From Hephaestia caeni (GTDB lineage: Bacteria; Pseudomonadota; Alphaproteobacteria; Sphingomonadales; Sphingomonadaceae), in the NCBI RefSeq assembly GCF_003550065.1, contig NZ_QXDC01000002.1, positions 1,174,260 through 1,238,259 on the forward strand: 64,000 bases of DNA. Reading direction: 5' to 3'. The notes under the pieces were generated by a model, which was given only the letters and a program-made list of their open reading frames with translations, made no database searches and was not told the DNA's origin. The position numbers were made by a program, and so were the translations under genes. Numbering within the stretch: the stretch's first letter is position 1; each line of letters opens with the position of its first letter. Shown piece after piece: positions 38,461 to 49,538 of the stretch.

Positions 38461-39902
38461 AACAGCGCCTGCGCGGCGGCCATCGACCAGCCGGTAAGTG
38501 CGGGAATCGCGAGATAGGCGACCGGCGAGATCGCGATCGCGGTCGCTGCGATCAACCCGTTCTCGACCGTGCTGCCGCTGACCGCGAAGGCGGGCGCGGG
38601 ATCGTCGAAATACATCGTCTTGACGATCCGGATATAATAATAAGCGCCGATCACCGAGCCCACCACTGCGAGCACCGCCAGCGGGAACAGCCCCGCCGCC
38701 ACCGCCGCGTTGAACACCGCCAGCTTGGGATAGAAACCGAACAGCGGCGGGATTCCGGCAAGCGAGAACATGAACGCCATGAACGCGAGCGCGAGGCCGG
38801 GGCGCGTCTTCGACATCCCTGAAAGGCTCGCGATCGTCTCGATCTGGCGGCCTTCCTCGTCACGCATGCGGATGACGACCATGAAGCTGCCGAGCGTCAT
38901 GACGATATAGACGGTCATATAGACCAGCACCGACGACACGCCTTCGGGCGTGCCCGCGGCGAGCCCGACCAGCGCGAAGCCGATATTGTTGATCGACGAA
39001 TAGGCGAGCAGCCGCTTGATGCTCTTCTGGTTGATCGCCGCGACCGAGCCGAAGAAGATCGAGGCCAAGCTCGCGAAGATCACGATCTGGCGCCACTCGA
39101 TCGTCACCGGCCCCATCGCCTCGACCGCGACGCGGACGATCAGCGCCATCGCCGCGACCTTGGGGGCGCTGGCGAAATAGGCCGTCACCGGGGTCGGCGC
39201 GCCTTCGTAGACGTCGGGCGTCCACATGTGGAACGGCACCGCGGCGATCTTGAACGCCAGCCCGACGAGCACGAACACCAGCCCGAAGGTAAGCCCGGTC
39301 GAATTCGCGGTGGCGAAGGCATCGGCGATGCCGTCGAACCCGGTCGTGCCGCTGAAACCGTAGATCAGCGAGATGCCGTAGAGCAGGATGCCGCTCGCGA
39401 GCGAACTCAGCACGAAATATTTGAGGCCGGCTTCGGCCGAGCGCGTGTCGCGGCGCATGAAGCTCGCGAGCACGTAATGCGCGAGATTCTGCAATTCGAG
39501 CCCGACATAGAGGCTGAGCAGATCGCCCGCCGATACCATCATCCCCATGCCGACCGCCGCCAGCAGGATCAGCACCGGATATTCGGGGCGCAGATTGTCG
39601 CCACCGGTACGCTCGAAGAAGCGCGGCGCCATCAGGATCGCGATCCCCGCCGCAGCGTAGATGAGTACCTTGGAATAAGCCGAGAAAGCATCGGCGCGAT
39701 AGAGCCCGTAGAACGCCTCGACCCCACTCGATGACGGGCCGGCGAGCGCGATCCCCGCGCCGATCAGCACCACCAGCGCCGCCCAGCAGACGGGTCGGGC
39801 CGCCGCTTGCCCGCCCCATGCGGCGGCGAGCATCAGCGCGAGCGCGCCGAGCGAAAGCACGATTTCGGGCAGCGCGATCGTGAGCATGGTCGCGTAGCTC
39901 AT
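38457..39902 (-). CDS. nuoN: NADH-quinone oxidoreductase subunit N
   Basis: 481-residue antiporter-like membrane subunit of complex I, one of three that pump protons. Start [25 protein letters not shown]; central motifs include [20 protein letters not shown]-type [19 protein letters not shown] and [17 protein letters not shown], typical of the NuoL/M/N fold with a broken helix and conserved Lys. ATG at 39902 overlaps the nuoM TGA (TGATG). Confidence 0.95.
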   Translation of the reverse strand: [481 protein letters not shown]

Positions 39903-41425
39903 CAGTGCGCCTCCCCGTGCGCGGCAGGTGCGGGCGCATGACCCGCCGTCGGTTGCGAATCGCTTGCCGGGGCGGCCGGCGCCACGCGCGCGACAAGCGC
40001 CGCCGCGTCGTTCCGCATCGGAGCGAGGAAACTCTCGGGATACACCCCCATCCACAGCACCACCGCCGCGATCGGCGCGAGCAACCACAATTCGCGCGTC
40101 GACAGATCGGGCATCGCGCGCACATCATCATGGACGATCTCGCCGAACGCGATCCGGCGATAGAGATAGAGCATATAGGCGGCGCCCAGGATGATGCCGG
40201 TGGTGCACAGCGCCGCCGCCCAGGTCGAAAGCTGGTAGGTGCCCGCCAAGCTCAGGAACTCGCCGACGAAGCCGCTCGTGCCCGGCAGGCCGATCGAGGC
40301 CATCGTGAACAGCAGGAACAGCGTCGCATAGCGCGGCATGTTGATCGCGAGCCCGCCATATCGGCTGATCTCACGCGTATGCAGCCGATCGTAGATCACG
40401 CCCACGCACAGGAACAGCGCGGCCGAGACGAGCCCGTGGCTCAGCATCACGATCACCGCGCCCTCGATACCCTGCTGATTGAACGCGAACAGCCCGATCG
40501 TGACGATCGCCATGTGCGCGACCGAGGAATAAGCGATCAGCTTCTTCATGTCCTGCTGCACCAGGGCGACCAGCGAGGTGTAGATCACCGCCACCGCCGA
40601 CAGGCCGAAGATCAGCCAGGTAAGATCGGCCGACGCCTGCGGAAACATCGGCACCGAAAAGCGCAGGAACCCATAGCCGCCGAGCTTGAGCAGCACACCC
40701 GCCAGGATCACCGAACCCGCGGTCGGCGCCTGGACGTGCGCGTCGGGCAGCCAGGTGTGGATCGGCCACATCGGCATCTTGACCGCGAACGACGCGAAGA
40801 ACGCAAGCCACAGCCAGGTCTGCGCGGGCATCGGGAAATCATAGGCCATCAGCGCGGGGATGTAGGTGGTGCCGGCCTCGTTGCTCATCCACAGCATCGC
40901 GATCAGCATCAGCACCGATCCGAGCAGGGTGTAGAGGAAGAATTTATACGCCGCATAAACGCGGTTCGCGCCGCCCCACACGCCGATGATGAGATACATC
41001 GGGATCAGGCCGCCTTCGAAGAAGATGTAGAACAGGAACAGATCCTGCGCCGCGAAGGTGCCGATCATCAGCAATTCGGTCGCGAGGAACGCCGCCATAT
41101 ATTCGGGCACGCGCTCGGTGATCGCGCGCCAGCTCGCGCCGATGCAGATCGGCATCAGGAACACCGACAGCATGATCAGCATCAGCGCGAAGCCGTCGAT
41201 CCCGAGCATCCACCCGAAACCGCCGAACAATGCGTGGCTTTCCTGGAACTGCCACCGCGCGCCGCCGATATCGAAATTGGCCCACAGCACCGCGCCCAGC
41301 GCGAGATCGAGCAGCGTCGCCCCCAACGCAAGCCAGCGTGCGCCTTTGGCATCGAGGAACAGGCAGATCAGCGCGGCGACCGCGGGGATCGCCAGCATGA
41401 TCGAGAGAATGGGAAAACCGTGCAT
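39902..41425 (-). CDS. nuoM: NADH-quinone oxidoreductase subunit M
   Basis: 507-residue proton-pumping membrane subunit of complex I with about 14 helices. Start MHGFPILSIMLAIPAVAALI; core motifs FFASFAVKMPMWPIHTWLPDAHVQAP (conserved Lys and His) and QQDMKKLIAYSSVAHMAIV. The C-terminus has an extra Pro/Ala/His-rich tail (about 480-507), not needed for the family fold. Eight bases separate it from nuoL. Confidence 0.95.
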   Translation of the reverse strand: MHGFPILSIMLAIPAVAALICLFLDAKGARWLALGATLLDLALGAVLWANFDIGGARWQFQESHALFGGFGWMLGIDGFALMLIMLSVFLMPICIGASWRAITERVPEYMAAFLATELLMIGTFAAQDLFLFYIFFEGGLIPMYLIIGVWGGANRVYAAYKFFLYTLLGSVLMLIAMLWMSNEAGTTYIPALMAYDFPMPAQTWLWLAFFASFAVKMPMWPIHTWLPDAHVQAPTAGSVILAGVLLKLGGYGFLRFSVPMFPQASADLTWLIFGLSAVAVIYTSLVALVQQDMKKLIAYSSVAHMAIVTIGLFAFNQQGIEGAVIVMLSHGLVSAALFLCVGVIYDRLHTREISRYGGLAINMPRYATLFLLFTMASIGLPGTSGFVGEFLSLAGTYQLSTWAAALCTTGIILGAAYMLYLYRRIAFGEIVHDDVRAMPDLSTRELWLLAPIAAVVLWMGVYPESFLAPMRNDAAALVARVAPAAPASDSQPTAGHAPAPAAHGEAH

Positions 41426-41433
41426 AGCCCCGC

Positions 41434-43482
41434 TCAGCCCGCGATCGCCCAGGTGACCGCGGCGGTGAGCCCGATCAGCATGACGAAAGCGTAGGTGTAG
41501 ACATAACCGCTCTGCAACCGCCCGGCGACGCGGCTGCCGCCGTCGATCACCGCTGCGATCCCGTTAGGGCCGAGCCGATCGATCGTCCCCTCGTCGCCGC
41601 GCTTCCAGAACAGGCGCCCGATCGCAAAGGCAGGACGGACGAACAATAGGTCGTAGAGTTCGTCGACATACCATTTGTTGAGCAGGAACCGGTAGACCGG
41701 CTCGAACGCCTTCGCCGTATGCGCCGGAATGTCGGTCTTGCGGATATACGCGAGCCAGGCGACGTAGAGCCCGATCAGCATCACGATCGTCGGCCCCAGC
41801 TTCACCCAGACGGGCACCTCGTGCATCGCGTGCATCAGATGCTCCGAATGATAGAGCGCGCCCTTCCAGAAGGTTTCGCCCGCGTCGGGCGCGATGAAGT
41901 AATTCTGGAACGCATAGCCCGCTGCCACCGCGCCTACCGACAGCAGGACCAGCGGGATCAGGATCGACAGCGGGCTTTCGTGCGGCCGATAGCCGCCCGT
42001 CCCCGCCTCGTTCTCGTGGCCGTGCGCGCCGTCGCCGTGATGCGCCCCGTGATGCTCATCGTGCAGCGCGTGCTGGATATGCTCGGATTCCACCCAGCGC
42101 GGCTTGCCGAAGAAGGTCAGGAAGATCAGCCGCCACGAATAGAAACTCGTCAGCAACGCGGCGAAGGTGCCGACCCACCACGCGATCTCGCCGCCATAGC
42201 CCGACGCGAAGCTCGCCTCGAGCACCGCGTCCTTCGAATGGAAGCCTGCAAAGCCGAACGCCGGCAGGCCCCCGATGCCGGGCAGGCCGACGCCGGTGAT
42301 CGCAAGCGTTCCTGCGACCATCGCCCAGAAGGTCACCGGGATACGCTTCCTGAGGCCGCCGTAGAAACGCATGTCCTGCTCGTGGTGCATCGCCACGATC
42401 ACGGAGCCGGCGCACAGGAACAGCAGCGCCTTGAAGAAGGCGTGCGTGAACAGGTGGAACATCGCCCCGCCGAACGCGCCCACGCCCGCGGCGAAGAACA
42501 TGTAGCCGAGTTGGCTACAGGTCGAATAGGCAATCACGCGCTTGATGTCGGTCTGGACGCAGCCGATCGTTGCGGCGAACAGGCAGGTCGCCGCGCCGAT
42601 GAAGGTGACGACGCCCAGCGCGGTCGGGCTCGCCTCGAACATCGGCGACAGGCGGCACACCATGAACACGCCCGCCGTCACCATCGTCGCGGCATGGATC
42701 AGCGCGGAGACCGGGGTCGGGCCCTCCATCGCGTCCGGCAACCAGGTGTGCAGGCCGAGTTGCGCCGATTTGCCCATCGCGCCGACGAACAGCAGCAGGC
42801 AGAGCACCGTCATCGTGTCGGCGCGAAACCACAGGAAGCCGATCGTGGATCCCGCCATGTTCGGCGCGGCGGCGAGGATCTCGGGGATCGAGATGGTGTT
42901 GAACACCAGATAGGTGCCGAAGATACCGAGCATGAAGCCCAGATCGCCGACGCGGTTGACGACGAACGCCTTGATCGCGGCGGCATTGGCGCTGGGCTTC
43001 TTGAACCAGAAGCCGATCAGCAGATAGCTCGCCAGCCCCACGCCTTCCCAGCCGAAGAACATCTGGACGATGTTATCGGCGGTCACCAGCATCAGCATCG
43101 CGAAAGTGAAAAGCGACAGATAGGCGAAGAACCGCGGCTGATCCGGGTCTTCCTCCATATAGCCCCAGCTATAGAGGTGGACGAGCGCCGAGACGGTGGT
43201 GACGACGACGAGCATCACCGCCGTCAGCGCATCGACGCGCAGCGCCCAGCCGATGTGCATGCTGCCTGAATTGATCCAGTCGAACACCGGCACCACGGTC
43301 GCGGTCGCCGTGCCCGCGAGATACGAAAAGAAGATCGGCCATGACAGCGCGCACGCAACGAACAGCGCGCCCGTCGTCACGGTCTTCGCCGCGACATTGC
43401 CGAGCGCGCGATTGCCGAGCCCGGCGATCACCGCCGCGAGCAGCGGCAGGAAAACGATGAGAAGGATGAAGGTCGAGGTCAC
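41434..43482 (-). CDS. nuoL: NADH-quinone oxidoreductase subunit L
   Basis: 682-residue largest membrane subunit of complex I, with the long lateral helix at its C-terminal side. Motifs: [68 protein letters not shown] His-rich loop ([19 protein letters not shown], about 505-525) is seen before the C-terminal helices. GTG start at 43482 ([10 protein letters not shown]) preceded by a G-rich site; the ATG upstream lies within the repeat spacer. Confidence 0.95.
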   Translation of the reverse strand: MTSTFILLIVFLPLLAAVIAGLGNRALGNVAAKTVTTGALFVACALSWPIFFSYLAGTATATVVPVFDWINSGSMHIGWALRVDALTAVMLVVVTTVSALVHLYSWGYMEEDPDQPRFFAYLSLFTFAMLMLVTADNIVQMFFGWEGVGLASYLLIGFWFKKPSANAAAIKAFVVNRVGDLGFMLGIFGTYLVFNTISIPEILAAAPNMAGSTIGFLWFRADTMTVLCLLLFVGAMGKSAQLGLHTWLPDAMEGPTPVSALIHAATMVTAGVFMVCRLSPMFEASPTALGVVTFIGAATCLFAATIGCVQTDIKRVIAYSTCSQLGYMFFAAGVGAFGGAMFHLFTHAFFKALLFLCAGSVIVAMHHEQDMRFYGGLRKRIPVTFWAMVAGTLAITGVGLPGIGGLPAFGFAGFHSKDAVLEASFASGYGGEIAWWVGTFAALLTSFYSWRLIFLTFFGKPRWVESEHIQHALHDEHHGAHHGDGAHGHENEAGTGGYRPHESPLSILIPLVLLSVGAVAAGYAFQNYFIAPDAGETFWKGALYHSEHLMHAMHEVPVWVKLGPTIVMLIGLYVAWLAYIRKTDIPAHTAKAFEPVYRFLLNKWYVDELYDLLFVRPAFAIGRLFWKRGDEGTIDRLGPNGIAAVIDGGSRVAGRLQSGYVYTYAFVMLIGLTAAVTWAIAG

Positions 43483-43500
43483 GCGGTCGCCCCCCAACGC

Positions 43501-43585
43501 GTCACCCCAGCGAAGGCTGGGGCCCATGACTGGCCGATGTGCCACCCGCTAGAGACATAGATCCCAGCCTTCGCTGGGATGACGG
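43501..43585. repeat. REP-like palindrome between nuoK and nuoL
   Basis: GTCACCCCAGCGAAGGCTGGGG and ATCCCAGCCTTCGCTGGGATGAC; each arm is a small hairpin and the two arms are also mutual inverted complements. Confidence 0.8.
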
Positions 43586-43600
43586 AACAGGACACCGGCA

Positions 43601-43906
43601 TCACCCCTTCATCCGGTTGACGTCGTCGACCGCGATCGTGCCGCGGCCGCGGAAATAGATCACCAGGATCGCGAGCCCGACCGCCGCTTCGCCGGCCGCG
43701 ACCGTCAGCACGAACATCGCGAACACCTGCCCCACCAGATCGTCCAGCGCGGCCGAGAAGGCGACGAGATTGATGTTCACCGCGAGCAGGATCAGCTCGA
43801 TCGCCATCAGGATGACGATGATGTTCTTGCGGTTGAGAAAGATGCCGAGCACCCCCATCGTGAACAGGATGGCGCCGACGACGATATAATGCGTGAGGCC
43901 GATCAC
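43601..43906 (-). CDS. nuoK: NADH-quinone oxidoreductase subunit K
   Basis: 101-residue three-helix membrane subunit of complex [48 protein letters not shown] has the conserved Glu in helix 2 and the AVNIN motif; [20 protein letters not shown] has the second conserved Glu. Its ATG overlaps the nuoJ stop by four bases. Confidence 0.96.
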   Translation of the reverse strand: MIGLTHYIVVGAILFTMGVLGIFLNRKNIIVILMAIELILLAVNINLVAFSAALDDLVGQVFAMFVLTVAAGEAAVGLAILVIYFRGRGTIAVDDVNRMKG

Positions 43907-44517
43907 AGCTCCACCCCCTGCCCCACGGGCGGTTGAACCTTACGGATCGCTTCCCACGGCCGCCGCGCATTCTGGCGCGCGATATTCTGCGGCCGCGTGC
44001 CCCCGCGCTGGCGCTGCGTCAGCACGATCGCGCCGATCATCGCGACCAGCAGCACCAGCCCCGCGCCTTCGAACACGAACAGATAGCGCGTGTAGAGCAG
44101 ATCGCCGATCGCCTGGATGTTGGGCACGCTCTCGGGCGTCGGCGCGACCCGGCGCGCGAGTTGCAGGCTGTCGGTCTGCCATACCGCGAAACCGTAGAAT
44201 ATGATCTCGACCACGAGCAGTACCGCCAGCGCCAGCCCCACGGGCAGATAGCGGACGAAGCCGGCGCGGAATTCGGCGAAATCGATATCGAGCATCATCA
44301 CCACGAACAGGAACAGCACCGCGACCGCGCCCACGTAGACGATGACGAGCAGCATCGCGATGAACTCGGCGCCCATCAGCACCATCAGCCCGGCCGCGTT
44401 GAAGAAGGCGAGGATCAGCCACAGCACCGAATGCACCGGGTTGCGCGCGGAAATCGTCATCGCGGCAGCGGCGATGACGACGATCGCGAACAGATAGAAG
44501 GCGATTGCTTGAATCAC
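43903..44517 (-). CDS. nuoJ: NADH-quinone oxidoreductase subunit J
   Basis: 204-residue membrane subunit of complex I with five helices. [47 protein letters not shown] (the conserved YxGAVxVLFLFV segment with a pi-bulge) and a long polar C-terminal tail ([15 protein letters not shown]...). It overlaps nuoK by four bases; 33 bases separate it from nuoI. Confidence 0.95.
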   Translation of the reverse strand: MIQAIAFYLFAIVVIAAAAMTISARNPVHSVLWLILAFFNAAGLMVLMGAEFIAMLLVIVYVGAVAVLFLFVVMMLDIDFAEFRAGFVRYLPVGLALAVLLVVEIIFYGFAVWQTDSLQLARRVAPTPESVPNIQAIGDLLYTRYLFVFEGAGLVLLVAMIGAIVLTQRQRGGTRPQNIARQNARRPWEAIRKVQPPVGQGVEL

Positions 44518-44550
44518 TGAATCACAAGGCCCCTGAAAAGTCGGTTGCGC

Positions 44551-45036
44551 TTAACGGTAGGGCGCATCGGCGGCAAGGTTCGCGGCAATCGCACGTTCCC
44601 ACCGATCGCCATTATCGAGCAGCTTTGCCTTATCGTAGATCAGTTCCTCGCGGGTTTCGGTGGCGAATTCGAAGTTCGGCCCCTCGACGATCGCATCGAC
44701 CGGGCACGCTTCCTGGCACAGGCCGCAATAGATGCACTTGGTCATGTCGATATCGTAGCGCGTGGTGCGTCGGCTGCCGTCGTCGCGTGGCTCGGCCTCG
44801 ATCGTGATCGCCTGCGCGGGGCAGATCGCCTCGCACAATTTGCACGCGATGCAGCGCTCCTCGCCGTTGGGATAGCGGCGCAGCGCATGCTCGCCCCGGA
44901 ACCGCGGCGAGATCGGGTTCTTCTCGAACGGATAGTTGATCGTCGCCTTGGGCTTGAAGAAGTATTTCAGCGTCGTCCAGTGCGCGCCGATGAACTCCCA
45001 CAGCGTGTATGCTTTGAGGGTTTGAGAGATGCTCAT
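44551..45036 (-). CDS. nuoI: NADH-quinone oxidoreductase subunit I
   Basis: 161-residue peripheral subunit holding two [4Fe-4S] clusters (N6a and N6b). The two ferredoxin motifs are [15 protein letters not shown] and [15 protein letters not shown]. Start [20 protein letters not shown] at 45036 with the ATGA overlap to nuoH; the frame upstream of this ATG is a shadow of nuo[16 protein letters not shown] is the conserved lead-in. Confidence 0.96.
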   Translation of the reverse strand: MSISQTLKAYTLWEFIGAHWTTLKYFFKPKATINYPFEKNPISPRFRGEHALRRYPNGEERCIACKLCEAICPAQAITIEAEPRDDGSRRTTRYDIDMTKCIYCGLCQEACPVDAIVEGPNFEFATETREELIYDKAKLLDNGDRWERAIAANLAADAPYR

Positions 45037-46082
45037 GACGGAACTCCAACGCGGGTCAGCATCAGGAACCCGGAAACGAGAAAGATCCAGAACAGCGACA
45101 CCGGCAGGAATATCTTCCACCCCAGCCGCATGAGCTGGTCGTACCGATAGCGCGGCACCGTCGCCTTCACCCACGAAAAGACGAAGAAGAAGAACAGGAT
45201 CTTGGCGAACAGCCAGAGGATTCCGGGCACCCAGTAAAGCGGCGCCCAATCGAACGGCGGCAGATACCCGCCCCAGAACAGCACCGCGTTGAGCGTGCAC
45301 ATCAGCAGCACGTTGGCATATTCGCCGAGCCAGTAGAGCGCGAAGCTCATCGACGAATATTCGGTCTGATAGCCGGCGACCAGCTCGCTTTCTGCCTCGG
45401 TCAGGTCGAACGGCGTGCGCGCGGTTTCGGCCAGCGACGAAATGAAGAATATCACCGCCATCGGGAACAGCAGCGGGTTGAACGCGAAGCCGTTGACGAA
45501 GCCGTACAGCCCTTGCTGCGCTTCGACGATGCCGCTCAGGTTGAACGTCCCCGCCCACAGCACCACCGAGATCAGGACGAACCCGATCGAGACTTCGTAG
45601 CTCACCATCTGCGCCGCCGCACGCAGCGCCGAAAAGAAAGGATATTTGGAGTTGGAGGCCCAGCCCGCGATGATCACGCCGTAAACGCCGAGCGACGACG
45701 CCGCGAGCACGTACAACAGCCCGACATTGATGTTGGCAAGCACCACGCCCGCCTGAAACGGGATCACCGCCCATACGATCAGCGCCACGGTGAAGGTGAT
45801 GATCGGCGCCAGCAGGAACAGCCCCTTGTTCGCGGCCGACGGGATGATCGTTTCCTGGAGGAACACCTTCAAGCCGTCGGCGAAGCTCTGGAGCAGCCCG
45901 AGCGGCCCGACCACGTTCGGCCCACGCCGCAACGCCATCGCTGCCCAGATCTTGCGATCGGCATAGATGATCATCGCCACCGCCAGCATCAGCGGCAGCG
46001 CGATCACGAGGATGCCGATGATCGTGGCGACGAACCACGCCCAGCCATAGGGCATGCCCCAGGTTTCGAACCAGGCGGTCAT
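45033..46082 (-). CDS. nuoH: NADH-quinone oxidoreductase subunit H
   Basis: 349-residue membrane subunit forming the quinone chamber. [24 protein letters not shown] (conserved loop with R and E/D residues), [39 protein letters not shown] and [21 protein letters not shown] are hallmark stretches. Ends in an ATGA overlap with nuoI. A 97-bp palindromic spacer separates it from nuoG. Confidence 0.96.
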   Translation of the reverse strand: MTAWFETWGMPYGWAWFVATIIGILVIALPLMLAVAMIIYADRKIWAAMALRRGPNVVGPLGLLQSFADGLKVFLQETIIPSAANKGLFLLAPIITFTVALIVWAVIPFQAGVVLANINVGLLYVLAASSLGVYGVIIAGWASNSKYPFFSALRAAAQMVSYEVSIGFVLISVVLWAGTFNLSGIVEAQQGLYGFVNGFAFNPLLFPMAVIFFISSLAETARTPFDLTEAESELVAGYQTEYSSMSFALYWLGEYANVLLMCTLNAVLFWGGYLPPFDWAPLYWVPGILWLFAKILFFFFVFSWVKATVPRYRYDQLMRLGWKIFLPVSLFWIFLVSGFLMLTRVGVPS

Positions 46083-46091
46083 TGCTTAATT

Positions 46092-46165
46092 CCCTCCCCG
46101 GCGAAGGTCGGGGCCCAGTTGCGGGCCGGTCGTAGCTGGCCCCCGGCCTTCGCCGGGGAAGCGGT
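46092..46165. repeat. REP-like palindrome between nuoG and nuoH
   Basis: CCCCGGCGAAGGTCGGGGCCCAG (46096-46118) and CTGGCCCCCGGCCTTCGCCGGGG (46136-46158) form a long imperfect stem inside the operon. Confidence 0.8.
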
Positions 46166-46179
46166 GATGATTTTGCGCT

Positions 46180-48228
46180 TCACTCCGCCGCCTCCGCAAA
46201 TTCCTCGCCGTGAAGCAATTCCGCCGAGCAGCGCTGCATCGTCGGGCTGGCGCGGCAGATGGCGTTGGTGAGATAGAAATCCTTGATCGGATAGCTCTCG
46301 ATCCGCCCCTCGCCCTTGTCGTCGAGCGCCGGTGGGTTCCATTCGAACGCCTTGAGCCCCTCGGTCGCGAGCGCGGGCACGTCGTCGCCCATGTCGGCGC
46401 GCAACTCCTCGATCGTATCGAACGGCAGCGTGTGCCCCATCACTTCGGACAGCGCGCGCAGGATCGTCCAGTCGTCGCGGGCATCGCCCGGCGGGAATAC
46501 CGCGCGCTCGCCGCGCTGGACGCGGCCTTCGAGATTGACCCACGTCCCCGATTTCTCGGCATAGCTCGCGCCCGGCAGCACCACGTCGGCATGATGCGCG
46601 CCGCGATCGCCATGATGGCCGATGAAGACCTTGAAGCTCTTGTCGAACGCCGAAAAATCCGTTTCGTCCGCACCGAGGAAGAACACCAGTTTCGGCGCGG
46701 CCGCGATCACGTCGGCGATGCCGCCCTTTTGCGCATAGCCGAGCATCAACCCGCCCATCCGCGCCGCACCCATATGGACGACGTTGAAGCCGTTCCACAC
46801 ACGCCCGTCTTCGAGCGCGCGCACCAGCTTGAACGTCTTGGCGAGCTTGAGCGCCGCGCCGTGCCCGCCCTTCAGCGCCGCGCCGCCGACGATCACCATC
46901 GGCCTGGCCGCATCCTTGAACGCGTCCTTCACCGCCTTGGGCAGCTTGCCGAGCAGCGCCAGATCGTCGCCCAGCCACTCGACCTTGTAGGTCAAGTCGG
47001 TCTCGGGGCCGATCGCGAACACCTTGGCGCCCTTCTTGATCGCCTTCCTGATCCGGGTGTTCACCAACGACGCTTCCCAGCGCAGATCGGTGCCCACCAG
47101 CAGGATCGCGTCGGCCTCTTCAGCGCCCGCGATCGTGGTGTTGAAATTGACCGCGGCGAGGCTCGACGTATCGTAAGCCATGCCGGTCTGCCGCCCTTCG
47201 AGCAGCGAGGACCCCATCGATTTCAACAGCATTTTCGCGGCAAACAGCGTTTCGCAATCGACCAGATCGCCGTGAATCGCGGCCACACTGCCCGCTGCAC
47301 TTTTGCCAACCTCGGCGATTTTCGCGAACGCCTCGTCCCACGTCGCGGCCACCAGCTTGCCGTCCTTGCGGATATACGGCTGGTCGAGCCGCCGGCGCAC
47401 GAGCCCGTCAACCGCGTGACGCGTCTTGTCGGTCGCCCATTCCTCGTTGACGTCGTCGTTGACGCGCGGCAGCGCGCGAAGCACCTGCCGCCCGCGACTG
47501 TCGAGCCGGATGTTCGTCCCGACCGCGTCCATCACGTCGATCGTCAGCGTTTTGGTCAATTCCCACGGCCGCGCCTCGAAGGCATAGGGCCGCGATGTCA
47601 GCGCCCCCACCGGGCACAGATCGATCACGTTGCCCGAAAGCTCGCTCTTGTAGGCGCGTTCGAGATAGGTCGTGATCTGCATGTCCTCGCCGCGCCCGAT
47701 CGCGCCGATATCCTCGATGCCCGCGACTTCCTCGGCAAAACGGACGCAGCGCGTGCACTGGATGCAGCGCGTCATCACCGTCTTGATGATCGGGCCCATG
47801 TATTTTTCGGTGACCGCGCGCTTGTTCTCCTCGAAGCGCGAATGGCCGCGGCCATAGGCCATCGCCTGATCCTGGAGGTCGCACTCGCCGCCCTGATCGC
47901 AAATCGGGCAATCGAGCGGGTGGTTGATGAGCAGGAACTCCATCACGCCTTCGCGCGCAGCCTTGACCATCGGCGTGGTGGTGAAGATCTCCTGATTGTC
48001 GGCGGCGGGGAGCGCGCAACTCGCCTGCGGCTTGGGTGGCCCCGGCTTCACCTCGACGAGGCACATCCGGCAATTGCCCGCGATCGACAGGCGTTCGTGA
48101 TAGCAGAAGCGCGGAATCTCCTTGCCCGCAAGCTCGCACGCTTGCAGTACGGTGGCGCCCTGCGGCACCTCGATCTCGACGCCATCAACTTTGACCTTGG
48201 GCACTGCGGAGCCGTCCTCGACAATCAT
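46180..48228 (-). CDS. nuoG: NADH-quinone oxidoreductase subunit G
   Basis: 682-residue iron-sulfur subunit of complex I. N-terminal [2Fe-2S] ferredoxin domain: CYHERLSIAGNCRMCLVEVK; then HPLDCPICDQGGECDLQD (cluster N5, His ligand) and CIQCTRCVRFAEE with DLCPVGALTSRPYAF (cluster N4). The rest is a molybdopterin-oxidoreductase-like domain without cofactor. Start ATG 48228 (MIVEDGSAVPKVKVDG) is open; a GTG eight codons later (MPKVKVDG) matches many homologues and is an alternative. Confidence 0.94.
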   Translation of the reverse strand: MIVEDGSAVPKVKVDGVEIEVPQGATVLQACELAGKEIPRFCYHERLSIAGNCRMCLVEVKPGPPKPQASCALPAADNQEIFTTTPMVKAAREGVMEFLLINHPLDCPICDQGGECDLQDQAMAYGRGHSRFEENKRAVTEKYMGPIIKTVMTRCIQCTRCVRFAEEVAGIEDIGAIGRGEDMQITTYLERAYKSELSGNVIDLCPVGALTSRPYAFEARPWELTKTLTIDVMDAVGTNIRLDSRGRQVLRALPRVNDDVNEEWATDKTRHAVDGLVRRRLDQPYIRKDGKLVAATWDEAFAKIAEVGKSAAGSVAAIHGDLVDCETLFAAKMLLKSMGSSLLEGRQTGMAYDTSSLAAVNFNTTIAGAEEADAILLVGTDLRWEASLVNTRIRKAIKKGAKVFAIGPETDLTYKVEWLGDDLALLGKLPKAVKDAFKDAARPMVIVGGAALKGGHGAALKLAKTFKLVRALEDGRVWNGFNVVHMGAARMGGLMLGYAQKGGIADVIAAAPKLVFFLGADETDFSAFDKSFKVFIGHHGDRGAHHADVVLPGASYAEKSGTWVNLEGRVQRGERAVFPPGDARDDWTILRALSEVMGHTLPFDTIEELRADMGDDVPALATEGLKAFEWNPPALDDKGEGRIESYPIKDFYLTNAICRASPTMQRCSAELLHGEEFAEAAE

Positions 48229-48456
48229 CGTCAGCCGGGCTGGAGGGGATCGGCTGGTGCAGTCCGTCTCGATCAGCCCGTCAATGCGGTGCGCGATGCC
48301 GCACCGCCCGCGCAAGGGCAAGGGCTAAACCAAAAGTTTTGTCGCGAGACCACCCGAAACATCTACGCACAGCGCCTGCTACCGCTCATGCCGCAGCGAC
48401 CGATGGGAACGGTCCGATCGGCCCATAAGAAGGCACGCCACCGTGGTGGCGGCACC

Positions 48457-49224
48457 TCAATCCTTCGATGCGGATACTCGCTGCGCGCTCCATTTCGTAT
48501 ACTGATACATCGAGTCGGCAACGAACGCGCGCAGAAACGATCGGCTCAGCGCTTCGGGGCGCTTCGGCCCGGCGCATTTCGACGCATAAGCGAACAGCGA
48601 ATCCATCGCGCTCGATTCGGCATCGGAACCGTGCTCGGTACGCAGCACCCGATCGGCGATGGCGGGCTGTTGCGCGACGAGGCAATCGGTCGCCGATATC
48701 ATCGTCTGGTCGGCCGCGCTCCGGAGGTGATTTCGCTTGTTCTCCAGATCGATGAACTGCTGGTATTCGGGCTTCGCCGCGCCATAGCTCGGCAGCTTGG
48801 GGGCTGTTTCGTTTGCGCGCCGGTACATCCCCTCGGCGAGAACGCCCCGCTGAAGCGACATGACGTTAGTCAGCCCCGTCCGCTTGCACGAACTCACCCG
48901 TTGCTGAAGCTCGACCAGATCGTGCTTCTCCGTTCGAGATTCGGCCGGACTGCCCAGTATGCCTGAAACGAAATCGTTGCCGAGGCCCGCTGCGCATTTC
49001 CCATAGGCGAGCATAAGCTGATAGGTCGCGAACGATTCGGGCGTATCTCGCTTCGGGTCGAGTTGCGCCTTACGGTTTTTGATGGAAGCGCTCGCTGCCG
49101 GCGCATCGGCGCTCGGCGGCCTCGAATAGGTGATTCCGCCCGAACTTTGTGCCCACGCCGCCGAACTGGCGAAGCACATTGCCGTCGCGCCAAGCACTGT
49201 CCCGATCATCTTACGCACATTCAT
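48457..49224 (-). CDS. secreted hypothetical protein inside the nuo cluster
   Basis: 255-residue exported protein with signal peptide MNVRKMIGTVLGATAMCFASSAAWAQ and four Cys in the mature part (YGKCAAG, SSCKRT, ATDCLVA, ASKCAGP), suggesting two disulfides. The body is helical (PESFATYQLMLAYGKC; SMDSLFAYASKCAGP; SFLRAFVADSMYQY). No family recognised, and no link to complex I is visible. It lies between nuoF and nuoG on the operon strand, with about 230 bp before nuoG in which I see no other gene; that spacer may hold an internal promoter. Confidence 0.8.
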   Translation of the reverse strand: MNVRKMIGTVLGATAMCFASSAAWAQSSGGITYSRPPSADAPAASASIKNRKAQLDPKRDTPESFATYQLMLAYGKCAAGLGNDFVSGILGSPAESRTEKHDLVELQQRVSSCKRTGLTNVMSLQRGVLAEGMYRRANETAPKLPSYGAAKPEYQQFIDLENKRNHLRSAADQTMISATDCLVAQQPAIADRVLRTEHGSDAESSAMDSLFAYASKCAGPKRPEALSRSFLRAFVADSMYQYTKWSAQRVSASKD

Positions 49225-49298
49225 CGTGACATCTCCCCTTCCCCCATCGACGCCCTTCCGCGAATGAATCGCGCGATCGTCATGATTTCAAGAGATTA

Positions 49299-49538
49299 TC
49301 ACATACGATGAAGCGCGCCAAATACGCGTTGCGGCGCTGAAACCATCCTGGCGATCCTGCGAAGATCAAGCAACTCGTGAACCCGTTTGCTCGACGAGCG
49401 CTCCACTACGCAAGCAACGAAAGCAGCACCCGCCTTTTGAGCCTCGACTGATGATTCGTCGACTTCTGCCGCACAAGCGACCTGGCTCGCAATACTACCG
49501 CCAATCAACGCAATAACGCTCAACAACGAGGCCTTCAC
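49299..49538 (-). CDS. small secreted hypothetical protein, possibly truncated
   Basis: 79-residue protein with a signal peptide (MKASLLSVIALIGGSIASQVACA) and a short mature part AGAAFVACVVERSSSKRVHELLDL. The phrase 'ACVVERSSSKRVHELL' resembles the beginning of longer sphingomonad secreted proteins with repeated Cys, so this may be a shortened member. It lies upstream of the 255-residue secreted protein on the same strand. Low GC codons (e.g. TTT, ACT) stand out from the nuo genes. Confidence 0.5.
   Translation of the reverse strand: MKASLLSVIALIGGSIASQVACAAEVDESSVEAQKAGAAFVACVVERSSSKRVHELLDLRRIARMVSAPQRVFGALHRM

Noticed and set aside
46210..48966. 918-codon plus-strand frame opposite nuoG
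   Set aside because: Antisense shadow of nuoG, which has full motifs; the shadow is rich in Arg, His and Asp without motifs.
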